From contig JBEHYT010000002.1 of the NCBI GenBank assembly GCA_048498035.1, positions 186,001 through 250,000 on the forward strand: a stretch of DNA of 64,000 nucleotides, in the 5' to 3' direction. The position numbers and the translations under genes were made by a program. The stretch is from CADEDV01 sp048498035 (lineage in GTDB: Bacteria > Bacteroidota > Bacteroidia > Chitinophagales > Chitinophagaceae). Under the pieces are notes generated by a model. It was given only the letters and a program-made list of their open reading frames with translations. It was not told the DNA's origin and did not search any database. Positions 27,276 through 35,973 of this stretch are shown here, piece by piece (the stretch's first letter is position 1; each line of letters starts with the position of its first letter).

Positions 27276-27293
27276 TTTTGAAGCTCTTCAAAA
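27276..27293. promoter_or_regulatory. 18-bp operator-like palindrome before PUL 2 susC
   Basis: TTTTGAAG-CT-CTTCAAAA is a perfect 8-2-8 inverted repeat ending 16 bp before the SusC start at 27310. There is no T-run, so it is not a terminator. It could be a regulator site or a leader hairpin controlling translation of SusC. Confidence 0.55.
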
Positions 27294-27309
27294 CTCTAAA
27301 TGCTGCTAT

Positions 27310-30300
27310 ATGAGAAAAAAGCGACTGCTTTCGTATGTCCGGTATTTCTCTAACGGGAAATGGACAAAACTCTTTCTCCTGTTTTTATTCTTCCAGGTCA
27401 GTGCCGTTGCGGTGCTGGCGCAAAATCAAAAAATTGAGGGTACGGTAACTGATTCCACTGGCGCTCCGCTGGAGCGGGTGAGTGTGATTGTACAGGGTGC
27501 CCGGGGTGGGGCCGTAACAGATGCGGCGGGGCATTATAGCCTGCAGGCCAAGCCTGGCGCTACCCTTATCTTTTCCTACACCGGGTATGCAGACCAAATG
27601 CAGATTGTAGGAAACAGTCCGCTGGTCAACATTACCCTGCGCCGGGCAAATGATGCCCTTGAAGGCGTGGTAGTGGTGGGGTATGGAACGCAAAAGAAGG
27701 TAAATCTTACTGCCTCAGTTTCCCAGGTAAAAGGTGAGCAACTGGCAAACCGCCCGGTAGCGAATGTAACAAGTGCGCTGCAGGGTGTAACGCCAGGGCT
27801 TACCGTATTGCGCGGAAGCGGCAAGCCTGGCTCCGAAGGTTATGATATCCGTATTCGGGGCTTTAGTTCCGTGAATAATACCAGCGCCCTGGTGCTGGTG
27901 GATGGTATTGAGCAGGATCTGAACCTGCTGGATCCCAGCGATGTGGAATCTATTTCTGTGCTAAAAGATGCGTCTGCCGCTGCTATCTATGGTGCACGCG
28001 CCGCCGCGGGTGTTGTACTGGTTACTACCAAACAGGCAAAGGCAGGTCGCACAACGGTAAACTTCAATGCCAACTACGGTATCAATATCACAGCGCGCCA
28101 GCCGCAACGTCTTAATTCCTGGGATGAGCAAACGTTGATTGATGAGGCGCGTTTCAATGCCACCGGCGCACGTGAATTCAATGCTGAACAATACGAGTGG
28201 CTGGAGAATCCGAATTTCTCCTATCGTCCCAACCCCAGTTCAGATCGCTGGGAATATTATGGGAATAATAACTGGATCAAGGAAGGGATGGACAAGATCA
28301 ACCACCAAAGCAATTATTCCCTTTCCGTGGGTGGTGGTCAGAAAAACCTCAACTACCTGATCTCCGGATCTTTTTATAAAAGGGATGGCGTGTTGCGCTA
28401 TGGCCCGGATGATAATAAGCGCTACAATCTGAAAGTGAATATCAATGCTGAGCTGAACAAATATTTAACCATGAAGGTAACCGCAGGTTATATCGGTTCT
28501 TTTGTGGATGAAAACTCTTTTGGAACAGAACAGATCATTAACAGGCTTTACCGCAGTCGCGCCAGGCAAAGTCTCTACACGCCGGCTGAGGACGTAACAG
28601 GTCAGCCATACAATGGCGACTTACAGATCAACGCGGTGGATATTGAGAAAAATGCAGGACTTGAAACCCGCAATTACGAAACTATTACCGGCAAACTGGA
28701 TTTGCAGGTGAAAAACCTGGTAAAAGGATTGACGTTTAATCTTATCGCATGGCGGAATCAGAATAACTACGCTATGGAAAATAAGAGCCGCACATTGATC
28801 TGGTACGGTCGTTCTACCAATACCATTCGCTTTAGCATTAACCAGCCGAATTCGTATTCTCAAACAAAGAACAGGGCATACCAGAACAACGTGCAGGGTT
28901 ACCTGAACTATGCGTTGAACCTTGGTGCGCATCATTTCACCTTTATGCAGGGCGGATCATTTGAAGAATACAGGAAAGATGAGTTTTCCGCATCAGCGCA
29001 AAGCATGGTGAACAATGATTTCTTCAGTTTCAACTTTGCTGATCCGCTTACAAAAACCAACTCCAACAAAATCGAAACCTGGGCATTGGCTTCTGCATTT
29101 GGACGGTTGAATTATAACTATGATAATCGCTACCTGTTTGAAGCAAACTATCGCTATGATGGTAGTTCCCGTTTGGCACCCCAAATTCGCTGGCAGGTGT
29201 TCCCGTCTTTCTCTGCTGCATGGCGGATAGACCAGGAGAAATTTATGCAAAATGTAGGGTTTGTTGATAACCTGAAACTGCGTGGATCCTGGGGACAGTT
29301 GGGTAACAGTGCGGCGTTGGGATTGTATGATTATATTCCCCTGCTGACCAGTGGAAACAGTCTTACGTTTAACGGTGTTCGGTCTACCTATGTGTACCAG
29401 GGGCAATTGGCTTCACCCACCCTGACCTGGGAAACGTTGCAGCAATGGAACGTGGGTATCGATGCCGGCTTCCTGAAAAACAGGCTGACCGTTACTGTGG
29501 AATATTTTGTGAAACGTAACAAAGACATGCTTTCTCGACCAGATGTGCCGAATATTATTGGTATCCCGGTGCCTTATTTCAACAAAGGCGAGTTGAAAAG
29601 CTGGGGTAAGGAACTGGAGATCCGCTGGGCTGATGTGATCAATAAAAAATTAAGCTATAATATCGGGTTTAATATTTCTGACAACCAGAACAAGCTTCTC
29701 CATTATGGCGACAGGAATCAAATTGGAGATGGTGGCGTAATTCCATTGCTGGAAGGGTACCCGCTGAATACGGTATGGGGATATACTACAGCTGGATATT
29801 TCCAGACCCAACAGGAGGCAGATGATTACAAGGCGAACGTGCAATACCCGTTCTTCCCGAACCCCGCGCCTGGTGATGTAAAATACCTGGATCGCGATGG
29901 AAACCATGTAATCAGCAGTGGCGGACATACGCCTGCTGATCCGGGTGACCTGGTGTACCTGGGTACTACCAATGCGCGTTACCAGTATGGATTTGATATG
30001 GGCGCCGACTGGAAAGGCTTCAATTTCTCCATCTTCTTCCAGGGCGCACTGGACCGTAGCTTCCTGATTGACCAGGGAACACTTTCTCCAATCCTTGGAA
30101 CAGCAGATATGCCATGGACGATTCACATGGACCATTGGACGCCAGACAACCCGGATGCATTGTTCCCACGCATGTATCAAACCAGTGCACACAACTTTAA
30201 ACCTTCTGATAAATGGACGCAAAACGGCAGTTACATTCGGTTGAAGAATGTGCAGATTGGTTACACTGTTCCTATTCGTAAACATTATATCCATCAATTA

Positions 30301-30441
30301 CGGATCTATGTATCGGGACAGGATTTGTGGGAATCAACAAAGGTGCTGAGCGTATTTGATCCTGAAGTAGGGAACAATGTAAGTGCAACAACTTACCCCT
30401 TCTATCGCACCATATCATTTGGTTTAAATCTTTCACTTTAA
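27310..30441 (+). CDS. SusC/RagA-type TonB-dependent glycan transporter (PUL 2)
   Basis: This 1043-residue outer-membrane protein has a long N-region and signal peptide ending near VLAQ, a carboxypeptidase-regulatory-like domain (about 40-115), a plug with VVVGYGTQKKVNLTASV and LVLVDGIEQDLNLLDP, then the barrel. ESISVLKDASAAAIYGARAA closes the plug. It is the first gene of the long PUL 2 operon and is preceded by an 18-bp palindrome. It imports the oligosaccharide generated by the surface enzymes of the locus; the glycan is discussed under the GH30, GH5, GH2 and GH88 genes. No extra domain or truncation is visible. Confidence 0.97.
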   Translation: MRKKRLLSYVRYFSNGKWTKLFLLFLFFQVSAVAVLAQNQKIEGTVTDSTGAPLERVSVIVQGARGGAVTDAAGHYSLQAKPGATLIFSYTGYADQMQIVGNSPLVNITLRRANDALEGVVVVGYGTQKKVNLTASVSQVKGEQLANRPVANVTSALQGVTPGLTVLRGSGKPGSEGYDIRIRGFSSVNNTSALVLVDGIEQDLNLLDPSDVESISVLKDASAAAIYGARAAAGVVLVTTKQAKAGRTTVNFNANYGINITARQPQRLNSWDEQTLIDEARFNATGAREFNAEQYEWLENPNFSYRPNPSSDRWEYYGNNNWIKEGMDKINHQSNYSLSVGGGQKNLNYLISGSFYKRDGVLRYGPDDNKRYNLKVNINAELNKYLTMKVTAGYIGSFVDENSFGTEQIINRLYRSRARQSLYTPAEDVTGQPYNGDLQINAVDIEKNAGLETRNYETITGKLDLQVKNLVKGLTFNLIAWRNQNNYAMENKSRTLIWYGRSTNTIRFSINQPNSYSQTKNRAYQNNVQGYLNYALNLGAHHFTFMQGGSFEEYRKDEFSASAQSMVNNDFFSFNFADPLTKTNSNKIETWALASAFGRLNYNYDNRYLFEANYRYDGSSRLAPQIRWQVFPSFSAAWRIDQEKFMQNVGFVDNLKLRGSWGQLGNSAALGLYDYIPLLTSGNSLTFNGVRSTYVYQGQLASPTLTWETLQQWNVGIDAGFLKNRLTVTVEYFVKRNKDMLSRPDVPNIIGIPVPYFNKGELKSWGKELEIRWADVINKKLSYNIGFNISDNQNKLLHYGDRNQIGDGGVIPLLEGYPLNTVWGYTTAGYFQTQQEADDYKANVQYPFFPNPAPGDVKYLDRDGNHVISSGGHTPADPGDLVYLGTTNARYQYGFDMGADWKGFNFSIFFQGALDRSFLIDQGTLSPILGTADMPWTIHMDHWTPDNPDALFPRMYQTSAHNFKPSDKWTQNGSYIRLKNVQIGYTVPIRKHYIHQLRIYVSGQDLWESTKVLSVFDPEVGNNVSATTYPFYRTISFGLNLSL

Positions 30442-30453
30442 TTGCCTGCAACA

Positions 30454-32115
30454 ATGAAAAAAATAAATAAAGTTTCCTATTTACTGCTGGCAACCTCGCT
30501 GTTGCTGGGCAGTTGTAAGATTGATCGCTTCCCGGAATCATCCTTAAACGATGCATATTTCTGGAATACGGAGGCGGATTTAATAACCGCTACAAACCGG
30601 ATGTATCAGGAACTTGATGGCGACTGGATTGATAACCGGGCAGACGATGCTGTAAACACGGGTGGACCCAATCCGGTCAGCATTGGTACCCGTGATATTC
30701 CGGGGGAAAGCGGAGACTGGAATGATCGTTATGATGAGATCTTTACGGCTAATAATATCATTGAAAAGGCGCCACGTGCGCAAGTGGTTGATGCGGTGAA
30801 AAACCGCTATATCGCCGAGGCCCGTTTTTTCCGTGCCTATGCGTACTCCAAGCTGGTAAAGATCTATGGTGATGTGCCACTGGTGTTGCACACGCTTACG
30901 CTGGATGATCCGGATCTGTATATGCCGCGTACACCGCGTGCGCAGGTGGTTCAGGCCATCTATGATGATCTTGATTATGCCGCACAATGGTTGCCTACCC
31001 GCGCTGCATTGCCTGCTGCACAATACGGACGCGTAACCAAGAGCGCAGCCTGGGCATTGAAGGCGAGAGTGGGTCTCTATGAAGGCACCTGGGCCAAGTT
31101 TCATAATGTTGCCGGTGTAACATGGCAGGATCACCTGAATGTTGCCATTGCAGCAGCACAACAGGTAATGGGCCAGGGCCATACATTGTACAGCAGCTAC
31201 CTGAACCTGTTTACACAAACCGGTGAAGGTCCGTCTAACACGGAGAACATCTTTGTGAAAATATATGGCGTAAGCAATGCCAATGTAATTGTAGCGCACA
31301 ACAACTCACGTGATCTTGAAAATGGTCGGATGGCGCCTACGCGTAACCTGATTCGTCAGTATTTATATGCTGACGGACTACCAGCGTGGAATGTTGACAA
31401 TACTCCATCTGCCACGCAGTCTTCCTACTTTGTAGCCGAAGGCAGTGAGCCGAGTTACAATACCATCCTGGACAATCGCGATCCACGCGTAGGATTTACG
31501 TACTTCCGCGCTGGTGAGCAGGCGTACCAGGGTCCGTGGGTGCCTAAAACATCATTAGGGTCACGCACTGCATTTGCACCAAAGAAGGGATTCAGCACTG
31601 CCGATCAGCAGATCAATGGAGCTGCTACTACAGATCGCATCCTGATCCGCTATGCAGAAGTATTACTGATCTATGCTGAAGCAAAATATGAACTGAATGG
31701 CTCTATCAGCGATGCTGACTTAAATCTTACGGTGAATGCATTACGTACGCGTGTGGGATTTGCTCCCAAGCTTACAAATGCGTTTGTAACTGCCAACAAC
31801 CTCAGCATGCGCGATGAAATACGCCGCGAGCGCACGGTAGAACTGGCGCTGGAAGGTTTCCGTTACGATGATCTCATCCGTTGGAAACTGGCAGAAGTGC
31901 TGCTACCGCAGGATTTGCTGGGAGCCAAGTTTATCGCTGCAGAGTGGGTAGGCACAAGCCAGAGCGGACTTAACCTGAATGCCAACCAGGTGCTGATCAC
32001 CGAACCGGCTTCTACGCGTCATTTCCGCCCGGAGCGCGACTACCTGTATCCCATTCCCATTCACGAAATTTCCACCAGCCACCAGGCTGTAGTTCAAAAC
32101 CCTAACTGGCAATAA
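30454..32115 (+). CDS. SusD/RagB-type surface glycan-binding lipoprotein (PUL 2)
   Basis: This protein of about 553 residues has a lipoprotein signal and lipobox LGSC (Cys 21). SusD landmarks are YIAEARFFRAYAYSKLVKIY (about 125-144) and RYAEVLLIYAEAKYEL (about 397-412), with a C-terminal LYPIPIHEIS. The frame is open to a TTG at 30442; I prefer the ATG at 30454. It pairs with the SusC 12 bp upstream, and a small surface lipoprotein follows 14 bp later, a common PUL arrangement. It binds the glycan at the cell surface and closes the SusC channel. Confidence 0.96.
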   Translation: MKKINKVSYLLLATSLLLGSCKIDRFPESSLNDAYFWNTEADLITATNRMYQELDGDWIDNRADDAVNTGGPNPVSIGTRDIPGESGDWNDRYDEIFTANNIIEKAPRAQVVDAVKNRYIAEARFFRAYAYSKLVKIYGDVPLVLHTLTLDDPDLYMPRTPRAQVVQAIYDDLDYAAQWLPTRAALPAAQYGRVTKSAAWALKARVGLYEGTWAKFHNVAGVTWQDHLNVAIAAAQQVMGQGHTLYSSYLNLFTQTGEGPSNTENIFVKIYGVSNANVIVAHNNSRDLENGRMAPTRNLIRQYLYADGLPAWNVDNTPSATQSSYFVAEGSEPSYNTILDNRDPRVGFTYFRAGEQAYQGPWVPKTSLGSRTAFAPKKGFSTADQQINGAATTDRILIRYAEVLLIYAEAKYELNGSISDADLNLTVNALRTRVGFAPKLTNAFVTANNLSMRDEIRRERTVELALEGFRYDDLIRWKLAEVLLPQDLLGAKFIAAEWVGTSQSGLNLNANQVLITEPASTRHFRPERDYLYPIPIHEISTSHQAVVQNPNWQ

Positions 32116-32129
32116 AAAAAGAAAAGACA

Positions 32130-32639
32130 ATGAAAGCTTTATTATACAGTTTGCTTGCGGCGGTAACCCTGGCCGGCTTTAGTTCCTGCGAGGATAAGAG
32201 TTATCCCGCAGGCCTCCCGGAATTGGAACACCATTACTATTGCATTTTTGTTCCAAATAATAATTCTGCTGTAACAGTTTCCCGTTCACAAACTGCGCTG
32301 CTGAAGTTTCCCGTGCAGTTTTATTCCACCTTTAACCGCAGCTACGATGCGGTTGCCAAATACGCCGTTACTACCTATGGTATCTCAACACCGGCCGTTC
32401 GTGGTGTAGATTACAACATCGTAGATAAAAACGGGAATGTAATTCCTTCTTCAGATACCACGTATTCCATTACCTTCCCGCATGCGGTGCAGGCCATGGA
32501 TACGATCTATCTCAAAATGCTCAATAACCCGGCAGCGGGCTCGCGCAAATTTGAGGTGCAGATACTGGATAATATCACCAGTGAATTTGAAGTGGATATT
32601 TTCTCAACGGCCTATCGCCGTCCGATCACGATCAATTAG
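32130..32639 (+). CDS. Small surface lipoprotein, DUF1735/DUF4361-like
   Basis: This 169-residue protein has a signal and lipobox FSSC (Cys 20), followed by a beta-rich domain. Proteins of this size and position, just after SusD, are often accessory surface glycan-binding proteins with a DUF1735/DUF4361-type domain. I see no aromatic platform that would prove binding. It is 14 bp after susD and is the last gene before a 137-bp gap containing a near-perfect hairpin (32713-32750). Presumed role: glycan capture at the surface. Family assignment is tentative. Confidence 0.75.
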   Translation: MKALLYSLLAAVTLAGFSSCEDKSYPAGLPELEHHYYCIFVPNNNSAVTVSRSQTALLKFPVQFYSTFNRSYDAVAKYAVTTYGISTPAVRGVDYNIVDKNGNVIPSSDTTYSITFPHAVQAMDTIYLKMLNNPAAGSRKFEVQILDNITSEFEVDIFSTAYRRPITIN

Positions 32640-32712
32640 TGCAGTTGCTGTTCGCGGGCAGGCAAGGCCCGTGAGAAGCAGGATTCTCATATAAGCAAGT
32701 CAACCTTCAGTT

Positions 32713-32750
32713 ATGAAAAGTGAGGTAAACAGAGCATACCTCCTTTTCAT
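32713..32750 (+). promoter_or_regulatory. Long stem-loop between the Sus genes and the enzymes
   Basis: ATGAAAAGTGAGGTA (32713-32727) pairs with TACCTCCTTTTCAT (32737-32750), with one bulged base and a 9-nt loop. No T-run follows, so it is not a standard terminator. It could limit expression of the downstream enzymes or protect the upstream susCD message from decay. Function is inferred. Confidence 0.55.
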
Positions 32751-32775
32751 ACTGGGGTTCTAACGCTCAACCGAC

Positions 32776-34200
32776 ATGAAAAAACTGATCCCGGGGCTAT
32801 TCTTTCTCCTGGTAACCGGCTACTGCCGCGCCCAGTCCCACACTGTAACCGTTTATACGTCTGCCCGGCAAACCGAGCTGCGCATGACCCCTGACGCAAA
32901 ACCTGTTTTTAGTCCCCATGCACAACCGGTTGAAACGGAGCCCTGCATCTACCTGGATCCCGCGCATCGCTTCCAGACCATGATCGGTATCGGTGGAGCG
33001 ATTACAGATGCTTCTGCAGAAACATTTGCAAAACTGCCTGAAAGCAGTCAGGAACAATTGCTGAATGCGTACTACAATGCCGATAAAGGAATTGGCTACA
33101 CGATCGCCCGGACCAACATGAACAGTTGCGATTTTTCAAGCGACACCTACACCTACGTCAAAGAAAACGACAATACACTAAAAACATTTTCGATTGCCCA
33201 CGATGAGCAGTTTAAATTACCGCTGATCCGGAAGGCCATGAAGACAACAGGAAATAAACTGAAATTATTTATCAGTCCCTGGAGCCCACCCGCCTGGATG
33301 AAGGATAACAACGACATGCTGCACGGCGGACACCTGGCCATTAACTACCGCGATACCTGGGCGAACTACTTCGTAAAATACATTCGCGCACTTGAAAAAA
33401 CAGGAATACCCGTATGGGGACTTACCGTTCAAAATGAGCCGATGGCCAAACAACGGTGGGAATCCTGCATTTTTACGGCTGAAGAAGAACGCGATTTTAT
33501 CAAAAATAATCTTGGTCCAACGTTATCTAAAAACGGTATGGGCAATAAAAAATTGATCGCCTGGGATCATAACCGCGATCTTCTTTTTCAACGTGCCAGC
33601 GTAATACTGAATGATCCTGCTGCAGCTAAATATGTTTGGGGAATTGGTTATCACTGGTACGAAACCTGGACAGGCAGCGGAATGCAGTTTGATAATGTGA
33701 AGATGGTACACGAATCTTTTCCCGGTAAAACACTTCTTTTTACCGAAGGCTGTAAGGAAAAATTCAGCATGGACAGTATCAACAACTGGTCGCTGGGCGA
33801 AAAATATGCCTATTCCATGCTTAATGATTTTAATAGTGGTACGGCAGCCTGGACCGACTGGAACATACTGCTGGATGAAAACGGGGGGCCTAATCACGTA
33901 GGTAATTTTTGTTTTGCACCTATTCATGCAAATACAAAAACAGGCGAGTTGTTGTTTACCAATGCCTATTATTATATCGGCCATTTTTCGAAATTTATTC
34001 GTCCCGGCGCACAACGAATTGCTTCGGCGTCAAGCCGTACCTGGTTGCAAACTACAGCCTTCCGGAATACGGACGGCAGTATCGCCGTGGTGGTTTTAAA
34101 TACCACGGATCGCCAAACAGATTACCAGGTTTGGCTAAATGGCCAAACGGCAGCAGTTACCAGCCTGCCGCATTCGATCAGTACAATTGTAATCCGCTGA
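32776..34200 (+). CDS. GH30 glycosidase, possibly endo-beta-1,6-glucanase
   Basis: This 474-residue protein has a signal peptide (cleavage near residue 19). The GH30 signature is clear: QTMIGIGGAITDASAETFA at the start of the barrel, SPWSPPAWMKDN, acid/base Glu about 221 in LTVQNEPMAKQRWESC, nucleophile Glu about 324 in LLFTEGCKE, and a C-terminal beta domain (about 400-474). GH30 includes glucosylceramidases, xylanases and endo-beta-1,6-glucanases; the pattern here resembles the bacterial beta-1,6-glucanase group, but this is a judgement from memory. It is the first enzyme of PUL 2 and is followed 4 bp later by GH5. Confidence 0.9.
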   Translation: MKKLIPGLFFLLVTGYCRAQSHTVTVYTSARQTELRMTPDAKPVFSPHAQPVETEPCIYLDPAHRFQTMIGIGGAITDASAETFAKLPESSQEQLLNAYYNADKGIGYTIARTNMNSCDFSSDTYTYVKENDNTLKTFSIAHDEQFKLPLIRKAMKTTGNKLKLFISPWSPPAWMKDNNDMLHGGHLAINYRDTWANYFVKYIRALEKTGIPVWGLTVQNEPMAKQRWESCIFTAEEERDFIKNNLGPTLSKNGMGNKKLIAWDHNRDLLFQRASVILNDPAAAKYVWGIGYHWYETWTGSGMQFDNVKMVHESFPGKTLLFTEGCKEKFSMDSINNWSLGEKYAYSMLNDFNSGTAAWTDWNILLDENGGPNHVGNFCFAPIHANTKTGELLFTNAYYYIGHFSKFIRPGAQRIASASSRTWLQTTAFRNTDGSIAVVVLNTTDRQTDYQVWLNGQTAAVTSLPHSISTIVIR

Positions 34201-34204
34201 GCGA

Positions 34205-35965
34205 ATGAAATCAGTTTCCATCCATCCATTGCTGTTGCGATTGGCGCTTGGCGGCCTGTTGTTTTTTGCAACTGCGTCGGTCACAGCGCAGGGCTTTCTG
34301 CATACAGAAGGAACAACCATTGTAGACGGCAGCGGGAAGCCATTTTTGTTGCGTGGCATGGGCCTCGGCGGATGGATGTTGCAGGAAGGGTATATGTTTC
34401 GCTTGTCGAATTTGGGCCAGCAACATCGTATCCGGGAAAAGATCCAGGAATTGGTGGGCCCGGAAAAAACGGAACAGTTTTACCAGCAGTGGCTCGCCCG
34501 GCATACTACCCGGAAAGATATTGATTCGATGGCTGCGTGGGGATTTAATTCGATCCGCTTACCCATGCATTATGCATTATTTACATTGCCGGTAGAGCAG
34601 GAACCTGTGGCCGGACAAAATACCTGGTTGGAAACGGGTTTTCGCATCACCGACTCGCTGCTAAGCTGGTGCGCTGCGAATAAGATGTACCTGATCCTGG
34701 ATATGCATGCTGCGCCCGGCGGGCAGGGACATGATCTTCCTATCTCAGACCGCGATGCATCCAGGCCCTCGTTGTGGGAAAGTGAAGCCAACCGCAATAA
34801 AATGATCGCGCTTTGGAGAAAACTGGCAACGCGTTATGCAAACGAACCCTGGATTGGCGGTTACGATATCATTAATGAACCCAATTGGAGTTTTACAGAT
34901 ACAAACGATGTGCGCGGTATTCATGAAAAAAATAATCAACCGCTGCGCGAATTGATGATGGATATTACAAAAGCGATCCGTACCGTGGATACGCATCATA
35001 TCATCATCGTGGAAGGAAATGGATTTGGAAACAATTACCAGGGTGTTGATCCGGATTGGGATGATAACCTGGTGATGAGTTTTCACAAATACGGCAATTT
35101 CAACAATGACGAAAGCATCCGGAATTTCCTGGAACTGCGTGAGCGATTCCGGCACCCGCTTTGGATGGGTGAATCCGGCGAGAATGCCAATACATGGTTT
35201 ACTGAAGCTATTCGCCTGGTAGAATCACATGGCATTGGCTGGGCCTGGTGGCAGGAGAAGAAAATGGGTATCAGTAACCCGTTTGAGATTATCGCGCCAG
35301 CGGGTTACGAAACATTACGCTCCTACTGGGGCGGGAAAGGTGCTAAACCTTCTACTGGATTTGCATGGAACGTGCTGACTCAATTGCTCGAAAATCTTTC
35401 AGTTGACAGGATGATTTTTCACAAGGATGTGGTGGATGCTTTGTTCCGCGAGGTTCGGGAGAAAAAGGCCATTCCTTTTCAACAACATCGTATTGGAGAT
35501 AAATCGCAGGTAGCTGCAGTGGACTATGACCTGGGCGGGCAACGCGTTGGATACTACGACGTGGATTCCTGCAGGTATCAATACACCGCCGGTGTAAATA
35601 CCGAAGGGAACCGCGGCTATCGATACCGGAATGATGGTGTAGATATTTCCGGTGATAGCACCGGCGTTTTTGTAACGGATATCGAACCTTCCGAATGGTT
35701 GCAATACAGCGTGCAGGTACAAAAAGCTGGTAGCTGGAAGATAGGCGTTACCACACGCGGCAATGCCGGTGAAGTGGAATTGTGGATAGGGGGCAGAAAG
35801 ATGGGTGCGCTGGCGTTGACTGCACATTCCAACTGGCAACAAAGCTTCTTTACACCTGCGGTTGCGCTACCCGCACAATCATTGCCCATACGCATCGTGG
35901 TAAAGAAAGGGGGCTTCCAGTTGAAAGACATTCAATTTTTGAAAAACGAATCGAATTCTAAATAA
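34205..35965 (+). CDS. GH5 endoglucanase-like enzyme with C-terminal CBM-like domain
   Basis: This 586-residue protein has a signal peptide ending near TAQ. The GH5 barrel spans about residues 40-400: RGMGLGGWMLQEG, acid/base Glu about 225 (YDIINEPNW) and nucleophile Glu about 323 (WMGESGEN). A C-terminal region (about 435-580, YDLGGQRVGYYDVDS, RNDGVDIS, EPSEWLQYSVQV) resembles the carbohydrate-binding module found in many Bacteroidota glycosidases. GH5 is a broad beta-glycanase family, so endo-beta-glucanase activity is likely but linkage is not determined. The gene begins 4 bp after the GH30 stop and ends 8 bp before the GH2 gene. Confidence 0.9.
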   Translation: MKSVSIHPLLLRLALGGLLFFATASVTAQGFLHTEGTTIVDGSGKPFLLRGMGLGGWMLQEGYMFRLSNLGQQHRIREKIQELVGPEKTEQFYQQWLARHTTRKDIDSMAAWGFNSIRLPMHYALFTLPVEQEPVAGQNTWLETGFRITDSLLSWCAANKMYLILDMHAAPGGQGHDLPISDRDASRPSLWESEANRNKMIALWRKLATRYANEPWIGGYDIINEPNWSFTDTNDVRGIHEKNNQPLRELMMDITKAIRTVDTHHIIIVEGNGFGNNYQGVDPDWDDNLVMSFHKYGNFNNDESIRNFLELRERFRHPLWMGESGENANTWFTEAIRLVESHGIGWAWWQEKKMGISNPFEIIAPAGYETLRSYWGGKGAKPSTGFAWNVLTQLLENLSVDRMIFHKDVVDALFREVREKKAIPFQQHRIGDKSQVAAVDYDLGGQRVGYYDVDSCRYQYTAGVNTEGNRGYRYRNDGVDISGDSTGVFVTDIEPSEWLQYSVQVQKAGSWKIGVTTRGNAGEVELWIGGRKMGALALTAHSNWQQSFFTPAVALPAQSLPIRIVVKKGGFQLKDIQFLKNESNSK

Positions 35966-35973
35966 TATTATCC

